From positions 1 to 64,000 of the forward strand of contig CACZDV010000002.1 in the NCBI GenBank assembly GCA_902780025.1: DNA of 64,000 nucleotides, read 5' to 3'. The DNA comes from an uncultured Prevotellaceae bacterium (GTDB taxonomy: Bacteria > Bacteroidota > Bacteroidia > Bacteroidales > Bacteroidaceae). This document shows, in pieces, positions 10,701 to 18,464 of the stretch. A program made the position numbers and the translations under genes. The notes below the pieces were generated by a model, which saw only the letters and a list, made by a program, of their open reading frames with translations, did no database searches and was not told where the DNA came from. Within the stretch, counting starts at the first letter, position 1; each line of letters starts with the position of its first letter.

Positions 10701-11991
10701 GGACATAGCCTTCGCCGAACTGGAACCGCAAAAGGGCGACCGCGTGAAGAGCCGTACCAGCTTCTCGGAGTATAACGGATTCATGTGGGAAGGAAAGCTG
10801 CAGGAGATCAACCCCGGCGAGGGCTACATCTACTACTCAAAGGCAGCTGCAGCGAAGGAGTTCAACTACCCTGTCGTCAATACCTCGACTGCCAATGCGC
10901 GTAGCTTCGCCGACAGAGACAATCAGCTGACAAGTGTGGCTACACACTACCAGGTGGAGAACATCAACAGGTATCCTGACAACATGGCTATCCTGGCAAC
11001 GATTGTCCGGGATACGGAATTGATTGGCGATGCTGAGCTGGCCGCCTTTATCGACGGCGAATGTCGCGGTGCCGTAAAGGGAGACGGTATTTACTACTTC
11101 CTGACCATCCTTGGCACGGCTGCCGAGGACCAAGGCAAGAAGATAGAGCTGCGCGTATGGCACGACGGCCGCGAGGAAGTGCTACCCGACCAGGGCTACA
11201 CCTTCATCAGCGATGCCAACTATGGCTCATTCGACGACAGTCCCGTGTTACTGGAGCTGGAAAAGCCGGAGATGGTGCTGGTTCCTGGCGACATCGACAA
11301 GACCGGTTATGTGAACTTCAAGGACTTCGACCTGCTGGCAGATGCCTTGACCAACAGCACGGAGCCCGACAGCGCCGACCCCGACTTCTTCCTCTATGAT
11401 GCCAATAGCGACCTGGCCGTCAACGTCGCCGACCTGCAGGCCATCGTGAACCTCTACACCGGTCTGAATGCCGACGGCTCGGAGAAAGAACGGAGCAATG
11501 CACGCCAGACGGCCGATACCACCGAGCCGGGCATGCTTAGCGTCGCAGTCGTCCACGACAGGATAGGCGTCAATCACCTGGCGTTCAACCTCGATAGTAG
11601 AGACGACTACCGCGCGCTGCAGATGGATCTCATCCTGCCACTGGGCATGACCGTCAGCAACCACCAGGCCAACGGCATGACCGTCATGTCGAGACAACTG
11701 ACGGCAACGCGCCACCGCATCGTGGCCTACGGACGGATGGAGAACGGAACGGTGCTGGGCATCGACCTCAACGGCGACGGCAGCATCGTATTCGAGAACG
11801 TGGTCTTTGCTACCGCCGATGCACGTGCCGTACTGTTTAACCTCGGCGGCACAACAGGCATCAACACGCTGACTGACTCGCTGACCGACAGCAACTTCTA
11901 CGACCTGACCGGTCGACAGAAGAAGAATATCGGCAAGGGCGTCAACATCATCCGCCAGTCGAACGGCAGCGTTAAGAAAGTGTTCAAGTAA
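1702..11991 (+). CDS. Giant secreted multidomain protein (LamG, dockerin-like, C-terminal sorting-type tail)
   Basis: 3429 aa. The start at 1702 (or the in-frame ATG at 1708) was chosen because it places a signal peptide at the N-terminus, with probable cleavage after A-M-A at residue 27. In order: three fibronectin-III-like units (about 313-663); a LamG/concanavalin-like domain (727-877, ending in Y-W-P-M-D-E-G); carboxypeptidase-regulatory-like segments (910-1053); a long unrecognised middle; two more LamG domains (about 2163-2330 and 2357-2540); Ig-like modules; two G-W-N-W motifs near 2895 and 2986; a pair of dockerin-like calcium loops (G-D-I-D-K-T-G and Y-D-A-N-S-D, 3196-3257); a cohesin-like beta-sandwich; and a tail ending V-K-K-V-F-K. 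It is probably exported and surface-attached, binding glycan or protein. No catalytic domain was recognised. The next gene follows after 31 bases. Confidence 0.85.
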   Translation: MNMNKRLSFQLLATLLTIMLLPQQAMAEDYMCNSNKFYMSSASDHLTFSILMADLDGRDTWLSSGHVKAYSNSNGTGTCYELVDVYTADQSNTNSHRIFGVVLQTGASAFITNGTGNTTNTTLHNNTYGGYDNCPIWVPAGNNYPRAEVDFYWSPKLAGRTWYFYLEGSISGYNSKSIKYYLGSANCPTMLGRQSLATKNYSCKRKNAKELEFTVPAGIAGIDKVSGRQWPVNTYEVTFIYSLYDGSKVTQRKTMDCSIGSSKTYTIAIPEEVGNFWNVDMEVKATDGYKCISGEYYYNYTYTYNKRELEPTVPTPTELVSEYHQFDKAIALVWKPYTTIGAVTSKYIGETYPFIYRLTTDKNGKAKSGEAWTKVNQSPLAEVGTQGQMTYTDDSETLSANSYYKYRIVNIPKSWLVENNTKVKLDDKTTANLSELADSHLKLIGYIESDIISTQPSMNFFNFAQDENEKDKVKLKWQYTRVPVSANTVDFKVWRASKGSSEWTQLANGTVSAKADPEADFFATFTDNDISNQKARYDYKITLSINDGKNTFESDVITGGLLNGTSITQFDATKGTHEGTVNVQWKAKQRGTDNTNFDLYRRYVGDNGEWMKIHSTSGTSDSYTYEDNTVRPGYYYEYKVEAYSGEKEQDGTTISTKAGIGFCLARGVVSGRVTFGNSDTSVENVKVSLRSGDGSDENAVKGYSQRIDGASTGIVWQTDSATATNDIFGNDYTLQMYVRPDANLSNGVVAYIPGAGQLAISANALWLGGTNTGITVPAGIFSLVTLIHADGSYTVTVGDATKTGLQPQAPTTFYPFSVGGASGVTTKNAFRGNITEVRIWNYQLTEKELTSYRDRSLSGRESGLKLYWPMDEGINRLVFDASYSNDMPNGRHATVGNNIVSSSIIPSEEQLSRYGITNASGEYTIRGIPFVGSGSSYTFTPSKGIHSFTPTSRNGFISASSLALNGYDFTDDSSFPLTGKVTYLNTNIPVDSVQFKIDGSFAQSKNGGVYSNSDGEYTVNVPIGNHRVEAWKDGHRLTAFPLEEGETYNFMQAEICNFTDSTLVNVTGRINGGYSDKDEPVGFARSKNRIGQATLKLSLGREAQSSFNYIVDDHGVGNFGTTSLPVESATEKIKSTAYRGAGTEGDNSNTKFIYITTDPATGEFSAMLPPLNYKVESITFPHDATGDNALYNNHALFTQNLPMINATTTNEKEMKFDSLNVEGQNAQIYRYSAKFIRQLRNEPVITVTQDDMQNGAFGMEKFKVSNDDNTTEEVVVTSYSGDSYTYNYDYPLFKQNDTYNMTIKVSENYTNVDTKAVTREVPADAMVSVANEGSISTAVIAEKCTVGGKEMEVGEVYSVNAIDCTPDATGTVKYTWIAGYPNLSGKYLRNLTISAKVDGRTTMWKAPNSSSEALEMIILGGIITGTNFVTAGPDHVDMIIRRPPGSTGNASYATDSVTTTANVTTTYDSHSGGGGVNVSISPKFKSAEGAVFFWVVTEIDVKAEHKVTRDNISEDSKTIKSQQSYAVSETMKTPSSDTYTQRDGDTFIGRATNLLFGKGRAVKLAKQQNGTYRIEQQDAICTGETFGTTFIYPHQYIEDVLLPNWRAMIDNFLVHWDGDLSQAPKVPGKKMYYTNYNKGDREWGVANSDEDFWTREVIDAHGGMPGYRIVNGLEGDALENATDSVEWCVNQIKCWQYWLGENEKDKLDAFNNNATYFDKNYSIAGGTSVNHSTKNNKTKGTTNSLKNAVSVNNETTGGVLFNNVGACALLKFNDSWGTTTSTGDETSTSHTFNWTISDAEPTTALSVDVYESPKGWGPIFRTRGGQSSNPYEGATYTRYYAKGTKLDEATMRVEKPELRVDGASKITDVPSGTKAKFNLQLINASETGTICNYVLECVERSNPHGAIVEIDGEQISNGRLGRSIKMKPDELVNKVVMISQSDRTINDYENIELVLKSAKDTATVSTPVRLSAYFVPASASVDMAVNRTTMNQNDYKQNGGFRVTLTNLNRQDEGLEGVRVQYRRKGLNSWSLAKEWRVKKEGATIPEGATELPEGAQFSTAVAFPEDGVYELRTQTFGMYGQSEVTFETPVVEVTQDLRGPKILGSPYPEGIANYTDRNNISLRFNEAFNVEGLSKSDNFIIEGNLNNAISNGNKVTNPDVALQLEGEEIKTQASYSFDNTDIAIDAWVCRKTDGTLLSLGTEDNLFALYTVDGRICARVGEEDHTFDTGVELPADKWVYLAMSYKRGTPYGTINAIYSDADHDRPITIVKDKPVGKLRGQGQLTIGGNGLKGMMRDLTLWNIPKAVDELYEGREELKAAYTPGLVGYWRMDEGHGTTLIDKARSRHMEMPTESWYINNRNLAVQLSKDEAMKVNLSTFAPRTTDNFAVELWFRGDKDVAGNQNATLMEVPGCMSADFEDGKLTLNTYERTVTGSTETVKTKLSTVLSDVNYIDNNWHHFALNVRRGTSAIAYIDGEAVKTMPEAAIPAPAGAVFQIGKGYTGGIDDIRIWNAALTGKTIADSRYERLDANYSGLIGYFPFESIHRLPSGTVTTEFSIENFGNTDVINLTASGVTVDNLSKTAPALLPGSQRMRLDESEYEFTASNNEIYFSFPDKMLARMDGNDFTISVQNIKDVHGNTSEPVEWSFTCNWSTLDWFLEESTIVKDYNEDFVVRGYIFSESNSEEEYEFVNLPSWLTVDEPIGKVGSDFKTVNFHISSSVPVGHYNEYIYLNDMLGIKRPCKLSLTVRGDEPDWKVDVADYENNMTVTGQIYIKDKILEYEDSRLGAFNKKDECIGIARPEYVASRDAYYVNMVIYGNPQNGENGNPDYVTFKLYDSSTGITYPVVSLDKDDAQLDVVEGVKLAFTPDANFGSYDAPIAFRTANYIQQTKQLNAGWNWMAINLNPLDDGISAVLPAGDELASFNTIKGHDSFSSVLQGEAYTIRGELTNIKPGKMYKVRMNHSYALEIIGESIDVSKTTQTINPGWNWIGSLSGSVMSPDIAFAELEPQKGDRVKSRTSFSEYNGFMWEGKLQEINPGEGYIYYSKAAAAKEFNYPVVNTSTANARSFADRDNQLTSVATHYQVENINRYPDNMAILATIVRDTELIGDAELAAFIDGECRGAVKGDGIYYFLTILGTAAEDQGKKIELRVWHDGREEVLPDQGYTFISDANYGSFDDSPVLLELEKPEMVLVPGDIDKTGYVNFKDFDLLADALTNSTEPDSADPDFFLYDANSDLAVNVADLQAIVNLYTGLNADGSEKERSNARQTADTTEPGMLSVAVVHDRIGVNHLAFNLDSRDDYRALQMDLILPLGMTVSNHQANGMTVMSRQLTATRHRIVAYGRMENGTVLGIDLNGDGSIVFENVVFATADARAVLFNLGGTTGINTLTDSLTDSNFYDLTGRQKKNIGKGVNIIRQSNGSVKKVFK

Positions 11992-12022
11992 CCCCGTGTG
12001 TAACTACAGAACGAAACGAGAT

Positions 12023-13033
12023 ATGAAAGTACTCAGAGCAATCGTATTGATAGCGATGGCGACGGCAGCCGGCCTGGCACACCAGGCTGCCGCTGCCACC
12101 AAGCTGTACGTCCAGAATTTCTGCATCCGGCCCGGCGAGGTGAAGGAAATATTCGTCATGCTCGACACCGACCTCACCGACATCGACTTCATCACCGGCT
12201 GCCTGATCATTCCCGAAGGACTGACGGTGGTCGACGATGCCTACGGCAAGAACCTGCGGATGAAACCCGCCCAGAACCGTGCCAGCGGATTCTTCGCCAA
12301 CTACAACAAAGAAGGATATGGATATGGCGGCGGATTATTCTCGCTGCAAGGCTACAACGCCTGTATCACCGGGACCAAAGGCCCCCTGTTCTCGATGATG
12401 CTGAAAGCCGACGAGAACTTCAAGTTCGGAGTCATTGAGCCGGCATTGTTCTTCTATCGGCAAAAAGGCGCGCCGGAGGTCTCTCCCGGAGAGATGGAGA
12501 GCGGAGAAGCCCGCGTACCCTCCGACGGCGTACGACTGTCGTTCGCTACCAATCTGCTCACCATCCCTGCCGGACAAACCCGCACGGTAGACGTGATGAT
12601 TGAAAACAGTGAAGACCTCAAGGGACTACAGGCCGACTTCTTTGCCACCGGAGGACTGACCGTCAGCGCCGTCGAGAAAGGCAGCGGGATGGGTGATGGC
12701 GTCTTCAGCTACGAGCCGTCCACAGGCCGCCTGATAGCCATGGGCAATATCAGCGAAGGCAGCGGCGTTGTCCTGACGGTAAGCATCACCGCCGACGCCA
12801 CCTTCAAGGGCGAGGGCTTGGTAGGCATCATCAATACCGTGGCCACCAATGCTTCCGCCACAGCCTTCTATGCCGAAGAGACAGGCGTCAGACTGAATGC
12901 CGACGCTACCGCCGTTACCACCGTGAACGTCGATGCCGACGAGGGCAGCATCTACGACCTCCAAGGACGACGGACAGCGACCGCACGACGCGGCGTCTAC
13001 ATCAAAGATGGACAACAGATATTGGTGAAGTAA
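12023..13033 (+). CDS. Secreted protein with two cohesin-like beta-sandwich domains
   Basis: 336 aa, starting at ATG 12023, which opens a signal peptide (cleavage near A-A-A, residues 21-25). Two similar beta-rich units follow, about residues 25-180 and 180-305. Each opens with a hydrophobic strand after a P-G/P-A-G turn (R-P-G-E-V-K-E-I-F-V and I-P-A-G-Q-T-R-T-V-D-V), then a G-L-x-V strand, the pattern of cohesin-type folds. The C-terminus is a tail, Y-D-L-Q-G-R-R ... G-V-Y-I-K-D-G, ending I-L-V-K. It lies 31 bases after the dockerin-bearing giant gene and is probably co-transcribed. A cohesin-dockerin pairing between the two products is inference; the cohesin assignment by eye is moderate. 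Confidence 0.7.
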   Translation: MKVLRAIVLIAMATAAGLAHQAAAATKLYVQNFCIRPGEVKEIFVMLDTDLTDIDFITGCLIIPEGLTVVDDAYGKNLRMKPAQNRASGFFANYNKEGYGYGGGLFSLQGYNACITGTKGPLFSMMLKADENFKFGVIEPALFFYRQKGAPEVSPGEMESGEARVPSDGVRLSFATNLLTIPAGQTRTVDVMIENSEDLKGLQADFFATGGLTVSAVEKGSGMGDGVFSYEPSTGRLIAMGNISEGSGVVLTVSITADATFKGEGLVGIINTVATNASATAFYAEETGVRLNADATAVTTVNVDADEGSIYDLQGRRTATARRGVYIKDGQQILVK

Positions 13034-13050
13034 GTATCCTCCTGCTAAAC

Positions 13051-14187
13051 CTAAACCGTGATCTCGCCCGAACCGTAGCAGCGGTGGTGACGTTCGTCGT
13101 AGATGACACAGAACTGGCCGGGGGCGACACCATGTATCGGAGCATCGGCATGGACCAGGTAACGACCGTCACCCTGTGACAACAGTCGGGCAGGCAGGTA
13201 CTCGGGAGTGTGGCGTATCTTCAACGTGACACGCTCAGGGGGCAGCTGGCCGTTGATGCTGTGGAAGTCGTGGATGGGAAAGTCCTGACAGTAGGCGGTC
13301 TGCGGATCATAGCCGTGACTGACGTAAAGGATGTTCTGCGCCACATCTTTCTTCACCACGAACCACGGACCACCACTGAAGCCCATACCCTTGCGCTGAC
13401 CAATGGTGTGGAACCACAGTCCGCGGTGCTCGCCGATGCGGCGTCCCGTCTCCAGCTCAATGACATCGCCAGGCTGCTCGCCTAAATAGCGGCGAATGTA
13501 GTCGTTGTAATTAATCTTTCCTAAGAAGCAGATACCCTGCGAGTCGCGGCGGTGGGCACTCACCAGATGCTCACGCTCGGCAATCTGACGCACCTCGTCC
13601 TTCACGTAATGACCAATAGGGAACAAGGCTTTTTCCAACTGCCAGTCGTAGATCTGGGCAAGGAAGTCGGTCTGGTCCTTCACGGGGTCGGGGCTGGTGC
13701 AAAGCCAAAAGACCCCCTCTGACTCCCCCTGTTTAGGGGGAGAACATAAAGCCTCCCCTAAACAGGGGAGGTGGGAGGGGTCTTTTTCCTTCTGTGCATA
13801 ATGCCCAGTGGCAATGAGGTCGTAGTCATGGCCGCGCTTCTCATGGAAGGCACCGAACTTGATGAGGCGGTTGCACATCACATCGGGATTGGGGGTGAGT
13901 CCCGCGCGTACCTTATCCATCGTGTACTTCGTCACCTGGTCCCAGTACTCGCGGTGGCAGTCGACGACCTCTAAGCGACAGCCGTACTTGGCGGCAACGG
14001 CGGTGGCCATCTCCAAGTCCTCCTCGCTGGAGCAGTCCCAATCCTCATCCTCTTCTGGTCCTATCTTGATATAGAAGCAGTCGGGGTGGAGTCCGAGCTT
14101 GGCAAACTCGTAGACCACAACGCTGCTGTCGACACCGCCCGAGAGCAGCACCGCTATCCGCTTATCTTCCAGTTCGTTTACGTTCAT
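13051..14187 (-). CDS. mnmA: tRNA-specific 2-thiouridylase MnmA with an in-frame palindromic-element insertion
   Basis: 378 aa. MnmA thiolates U34 of tRNA-Lys, -Glu and -Gln. The ATP-binding P-loop S-G-G-V-D-S-S is at residues 16-22. The catalytic cysteines are C105 (in N-P-D-V-M-C-N) and C220 (in G-I-C-F-L-G), so the enzyme looks intact. The start at 14187 follows a TAACTTTGC box by only four bases, so the transcript is probably leaderless; the longer frame to 14277 reads through that box and is rejected. Residues about 134-160, between G-H-Y-A and D-P-V-K-D-Q, are an extra stretch encoded entirely by an 80-bp palindromic element. It is convergent with the preceding secreted-protein gene (17-base gap). 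Confidence 0.95.
   Translation of the reverse strand: MNVNELEDKRIAVLLSGGVDSSVVVYEFAKLGLHPDCFYIKIGPEEDEDWDCSSEEDLEMATAVAAKYGCRLEVVDCHREYWDQVTKYTMDKVRAGLTPNPDVMCNRLIKFGAFHEKRGHDYDLIATGHYAQKEKDPSHLPCLGEALCSPPKQGESEGVFWLCTSPDPVKDQTDFLAQIYDWQLEKALFPIGHYVKDEVRQIAEREHLVSAHRRDSQGICFLGKINYNDYIRRYLGEQPGDVIELETGRRIGEHRGLWFHTIGQRKGMGFSGGPWFVVKKDVAQNILYVSHGYDPQTAYCQDFPIHDFHSINGQLPPERVTLKIRHTPEYLPARLLSQGDGRYLVHADAPIHGVAPGQFCVIYDERHHRCYGSGEITV
13707..13786 (-). repeat. Palindromic element (full copy) inside mnmA
   Basis: The ends AAAAGACCCC and GGGGTCTTTT are inverted, and there are two internal hairpins: CTCCCCCTGTTTAGGGGGAG (13723-13742) and CCTCCCCTAAACAGGGGAGG (13752-13771). The copy lies in frame and reads L-P-C-L-G-E ... 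S-P-P-K-Q-G on the mnmA strand. The architecture of two inverted hairpin-plus-tail units resembles a BIME. Confidence 0.9.
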
Positions 14188-14191
14188 GGGT

Positions 14192-14200
14192 GCAAAGTTA
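14192..14200 (-). promoter_or_regulatory. -7 promoter element for mnmA (near-leaderless)
   Basis: The minus strand reads TAACTTTGC, then ACCC, then the mnmA ATG. With transcription starting a few bases after the box, the mRNA would begin at or beside the start codon. A second TAACTTTGC on the same strand lies at 14274-14282. Confidence 0.6.
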
Positions 14201-14305
14201 CGAAAAGTCAAGAGCAAAACAAAGAAACTCGTTTCTTTTTTTGCCGAGACGGAGTAATTTCGCCAATTTATTGGCAAAGTTACGAAAAAAAAATCACCTG
14301 AAGCG

Positions 14306-14337
14306 TTGGTTCATTGAAAATTTTTTGCTACATTTGC
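14306..14337 (+). promoter_or_regulatory. Promoter for the LRR/CBM-like secreted protein operon
   Basis: TTG at 14306-14308, a 20-base spacer, and TACATTTGC at 14329-14337 give a good Bacteroidota -33/-7 pair. It lies 36 bases upstream of the ATG at 14373 and probably drives both large genes up to 25103. Confidence 0.7.
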
Positions 14338-14372
14338 AGGCAGAACCTAAAAACTATAAAGATACTATCAGC

Positions 14373-17300
14373 ATGAAAGCATTTAGAACCCTGCTGACCG
14401 CCTTGGCACTTTGCACGGCAACAGTAGCCCTGGCCGATGACATCAAGATCCCGACGACCGCCCAGAGCCCCTTCGACTTGACAAAGGGCGAAGTCACCAG
14501 CGAGGACACCCGCGAGCACTTTACCACGAACGGGCTGGAGTGGATGTACGACGGCGATCACATCACCTACTCTATTCAGAATGAGCAGGACGTAGACTAC
14601 TATTACGTGACAATCTATGCTGACACCCGCAACAACAATGTGAGCATCGACTTCAACCTGGAGAAAGAGAATGGCGACGCCGTGGCCGACACCACGTTCA
14701 GCATTGTGAGCAACGGATGGTACAACGTCTACCCATACCGGGTGAAGACGCCAGCAATGAAGAAAGGCAAGTACACGCTCGTGCTTACCTTCCACTCCAC
14801 GCCGGGCAACACTACCGGTAACATCAATCGCATCGACTTTCACCCAGCCGCCCCGCTTGTCATCCCAACTGATGACGACCATCCCTTTGACCTGACGAAG
14901 GGCTTCGCACTCAGCAACAGTAAGAACGAGCATTTCACGGAATACGGCGTGGAATATATGTACGACAACGAACAGCTCATCTATGACCTCCGGTGCGAGG
15001 AAGACCTTGATGTCTGCAACGTCTACATAGGTTCTGACACGCAGTACGGAGAGGTATCGCTGGACTTCAGCCTGAAGGACCGAAACGACAAGGTGGTGGC
15101 CGAGACCACCTGGCAGATAGCCAACACCGGCTGGTACAAGCCTGCCATCTACGACCTGAAACTGCACCAGCTGAAGAAGGGACGCTACACGCTGACACTC
15201 ACCTTCCACCAGTCGCACCACACCAACTGGAGTGCCTGCAACATCGGCAGCATCGCCTTCAAGAAACCTTTGAACCTGAAGCCCGGCGACAACGTTGACC
15301 TTGTGAATGCGGAGTTTGACAACGGTTTCGACGGTTGGGAGCGTAAGGGAAATGCCTGGAACGCCCTTGAGGAGTTTGGCAACAAATACTGTCTGGCCCA
15401 CTTCAACATGGGAACGGGCTTCATGTCGCAGACTGTCTACAACCTACCCGACGGTACCTATCTGCTGCGCATGAATGCCTACGACAGTACACCCAACTGG
15501 AACGGCACTGACTCCTTAGGCCAGGACACCTACCTCTTCCTGAACGACCGTATGGTGCTGATGAAGACCGCCTACGCCGATGCCAACGGCTATCGCAACA
15601 TCTACCGATGGTACGAAGGAAAGGATAACAGCAGCTACCGCCGGACGGCTGACGGTCGATTTATGCCTACCCATCAAGTACAGTGGAACGAAAGTCTGAA
15701 TATGCTTAAACGACTGTACATGAATAGTGTCGTGACTACCATTACCAACGGACAGGCCTCCTTCGGATGGAAAAAGACAGGCAACCGCGCCACCCGTATA
15801 CCCTTTGACCACGTACAACTCATCTACCTCTCTGACAAGACCAATGTCAGTACAACCGAGTTGGCAAACCTCGAACGCGAGCAGACTACCGCCTACTACC
15901 AGGAACGGCTCTCGGAACTGGAAGAGGCCATACGTACGGAGTTAGCCGCCAAACGGGCCCACGCGCCACAGGCCATCATCGAAGCCAACGGTGCCATCAA
16001 TACCGACATCGCCTACAACTCTGATAACGAAATCATAGAAGCCATCCTCCGCCTGGAGCACCTGTTACAACGCCTACAGTTACCGTTCTACGACATCACA
16101 CTCGGCAGTCCCGGCACCTTAGCCGACCTGCTGAATGCCGAGGGCATACAGACTACTGACACCATCGCCCTAAAACTGGATGGCACACTCAACGATGAAG
16201 ACCTCGCTACGCTGAAGACACTGAAAAGCATCATGGAGATAGACCTCAGCACTACCACGCTCACCGCCCTGCCCGAGGCGCAGTTCATGCAAATGCGCCT
16301 GCTGACATGGGTGACTCTTCCCAAGAACTTAGAGACCATGGGCAACAGTGTCTTCTACGGCTGTTACGAGCTGCGAGACCTGCAGTTGCCCGCCACCCTG
16401 AAAAGCGTGGGCGATTACTGCTTCCGTTACACTTATAACTTCTACCGCGCCGACATCCCTGAAGGCTTGACGGTCAACAACGGTGCTTACCGCAACTCCG
16501 GCATCCGTCACCTCACACTGCCCACGTCGATGAAGGAGGTGCCCTACATCTGCTTCAGCGACTGCTACGACCTGATCGACGTCCAGTTCAACAAGCAGGA
16601 AACCATTGGCCAGGAAGCCTTTGCCAACTGTTACTCCCTCATGACACTCGAACTGCCCGAGGGTATTCAGCGATTCAAGAGCGGGAGCTTCCGCGGCTGC
16701 TCAGGCCTGACCAAAGCCACCCTGCCCAGTACGACAATATGGGTGGAAGCACCCTTCTTCAACTGTCGCAACCTGAAAGACCTGACCTGCCTTGCTGCTG
16801 CCCCACCCTATCCCAGCAACCAGTCCATTCACGGCGACTCTGGCAGTAAGGGCTGCACCCTTTACGTGGCACAGCAGTCAGTAGACGATTATCAGGAGGC
16901 TGACAGGTGGAAGGACTTCAACGTCGTGGGCATCGACACCCTGCCCGCCACCGTCAACATCATCTCGGGTCTCACCATCGACCTGACCGAAAGCCTGCCC
17001 GCCGGCTATAAGCCAAATGTCAGTTTCACGGCTCTCTACGGCTACTGGGGCGGCAACGTCGACAATGTACCAACCTATGGTCATCTGACGGTCAACGGTA
17101 CGGCTACCTTCTCCGCCAATCAGCTTAAGACGTTATGGAACCCCTTTGCCCTGCGGTCCACGGCAGCCCGCGGCAATTGGCTGAGCACCTATACCTCGCT
17201 TATCAACAACGGACAGATGCGCGCCGACAACATCACCATTGACCTGCGCCTCTACGAGAACTGCTGGGAGTTCATCTCCTTCCCCTTCGACGTACGGGTA

Positions 17301-18455
17301 GGCGACATCCGTTATCAGTTCCCCGATGTACCCTTGGTCATCTACGGCTACGATGCCCAGAAGCGGGCCGAAGGCAAGAACAGTGAGACATGGGTGAAGA
17401 TGACTGCCGACAGCATCCTCCACGCCGGTCGCGGCTACATCTGGCAGACCACCATTCCCGCCGATCAAATAGATGAGAGAGCCGAGAGAGTCGGCGGTGA
17501 CTTCAACTACCAATACAACGGCTTCTATATCGATGCCCAGCAAAATGCCAACAAGCCGAAATTCTTCCGTACGGACGACGTGGAGGTGAAACTCGACAGA
17601 TATCACTCCGAGTTTGCCCACGACCGCTCGTGGAACCTCATCGGCAACCCCTATCCCTGTTACTTCGACATCCAGAAGATAGAGACCACGGCACCACTTG
17701 TCGTCTGGAGATATACCACTTCCTACGGTGGTCAGTACCAAGCCTACTCATCCCTCGACGACGATCTCATCCTCTTCCCCGGCCAGGCCTTCTTCATCCA
17801 GCGTCCGTTAGACCAGGAGAGCGTCGTCTTCCACCGCGAGGGTCGACAGCATGACCTCAAACTGCACTATGACGTGGAACAGGCCCGTGTCACCCGTGCC
17901 GCCACTAAGTCCCGTCAGGTGTACAACCTGCTGCTCTCCGGAAAAACTGAAATCCTCGACCGCACCCGCTTCGTCATCAATGAAGCCGCTACGCTCGACT
18001 ATGAGCAGGGACGCGATGCCAGCAAGTTCTTTAGTCTCGACGCCTCAGCCGCTCACCTCTACATCATCCGCAATGGTGTACGCTATGCCATCGATGAGCG
18101 TCCGTTAGACAACGGCACCATACAACTTGGACTGAAGACCGCTGCTGAAGGCACCTACACCATCAGCCTTGGCGATTCGAGGAACGAGGTACGAGGTGCG
18201 AGATATGAGATTACTCTTATCGATAAAGTAACGGGCACCGAGACGGACCTCACTACCGACAATTATACCTTCCAGGCCAGTGCCGGCACCAGCGACAGCC
18301 GTTTTACCGTCCGGTTCGGCGGTATCACTACCGTCCCGTCTGTTACGATGCCGTCGCAACAAACGGAACTGCTCTACGACCTGCAGGGCCGCCCTGTTAC
18401 CAACCCGCAGTCGGGCATCTACGTGAGAAATAACAAAAAAGTCATTATAAAATAA
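14373..18455 (+). CDS. Secreted BspA-like leucine-rich repeat protein with CBM-like N-terminal repeats
   Basis: 1360 aa. The start at 14373 opens a clear signal peptide (cleavage after V-A-L-A, near residue 22). Two homologous beta-sandwich units, each opening F-D-L-T-K-G, span about 33-160 and 170-296, and look like carbohydrate-binding or adhesion modules. A third, unrelated jelly-roll-like module follows (309-485), then a helical stretch (490-570). BspA/TpLRR-type leucine-rich repeats (573-853) have recurring L-P-x-x-L/I-x-x-I/V-G-x-x-x-F patterns. A beta-rich stalk contains W-N-L-I-G-N-P-Y-P near 1086, and a tail ends K-K-V-I-I-K. It is probably exported and surface-displayed. No catalytic motif was seen. 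A CGAGGTA heptamer tract lies in frame at 18178-18205. The next gene starts 9 bases later, so the two form an operon. Confidence 0.85.
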   Translation: MKAFRTLLTALALCTATVALADDIKIPTTAQSPFDLTKGEVTSEDTREHFTTNGLEWMYDGDHITYSIQNEQDVDYYYVTIYADTRNNNVSIDFNLEKENGDAVADTTFSIVSNGWYNVYPYRVKTPAMKKGKYTLVLTFHSTPGNTTGNINRIDFHPAAPLVIPTDDDHPFDLTKGFALSNSKNEHFTEYGVEYMYDNEQLIYDLRCEEDLDVCNVYIGSDTQYGEVSLDFSLKDRNDKVVAETTWQIANTGWYKPAIYDLKLHQLKKGRYTLTLTFHQSHHTNWSACNIGSIAFKKPLNLKPGDNVDLVNAEFDNGFDGWERKGNAWNALEEFGNKYCLAHFNMGTGFMSQTVYNLPDGTYLLRMNAYDSTPNWNGTDSLGQDTYLFLNDRMVLMKTAYADANGYRNIYRWYEGKDNSSYRRTADGRFMPTHQVQWNESLNMLKRLYMNSVVTTITNGQASFGWKKTGNRATRIPFDHVQLIYLSDKTNVSTTELANLEREQTTAYYQERLSELEEAIRTELAAKRAHAPQAIIEANGAINTDIAYNSDNEIIEAILRLEHLLQRLQLPFYDITLGSPGTLADLLNAEGIQTTDTIALKLDGTLNDEDLATLKTLKSIMEIDLSTTTLTALPEAQFMQMRLLTWVTLPKNLETMGNSVFYGCYELRDLQLPATLKSVGDYCFRYTYNFYRADIPEGLTVNNGAYRNSGIRHLTLPTSMKEVPYICFSDCYDLIDVQFNKQETIGQEAFANCYSLMTLELPEGIQRFKSGSFRGCSGLTKATLPSTTIWVEAPFFNCRNLKDLTCLAAAPPYPSNQSIHGDSGSKGCTLYVAQQSVDDYQEADRWKDFNVVGIDTLPATVNIISGLTIDLTESLPAGYKPNVSFTALYGYWGGNVDNVPTYGHLTVNGTATFSANQLKTLWNPFALRSTAARGNWLSTYTSLINNGQMRADNITIDLRLYENCWEFISFPFDVRVGDIRYQFPDVPLVIYGYDAQKRAEGKNSETWVKMTADSILHAGRGYIWQTTIPADQIDERAERVGGDFNYQYNGFYIDAQQNANKPKFFRTDDVEVKLDRYHSEFAHDRSWNLIGNPYPCYFDIQKIETTAPLVVWRYTTSYGGQYQAYSSLDDDLILFPGQAFFIQRPLDQESVVFHREGRQHDLKLHYDVEQARVTRAATKSRQVYNLLLSGKTEILDRTRFVINEAATLDYEQGRDASKFFSLDASAAHLYIIRNGVRYAIDERPLDNGTIQLGLKTAAEGTYTISLGDSRNEVRGARYEITLIDKVTGTETDLTTDNYTFQASAGTSDSRFTVRFGGITTVPSVTMPSQQTELLYDLQGRPVTNPQSGIYVRNNKKVIIK
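18178..18205 (+). repeat. Heptamer tract (CGAGGTA-type, x4) inside a coding sequence
   Basis: Four contiguous 7-mers, CGAGGAA, CGAGGTA, CGAGGTG and CGAGATA, lie within the secreted LRR protein gene. They encode R-N-E-V-R-G-A-R without breaking the frame. Confidence 0.7.
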
Positions 18456-18464
18456 GTAAGAACC

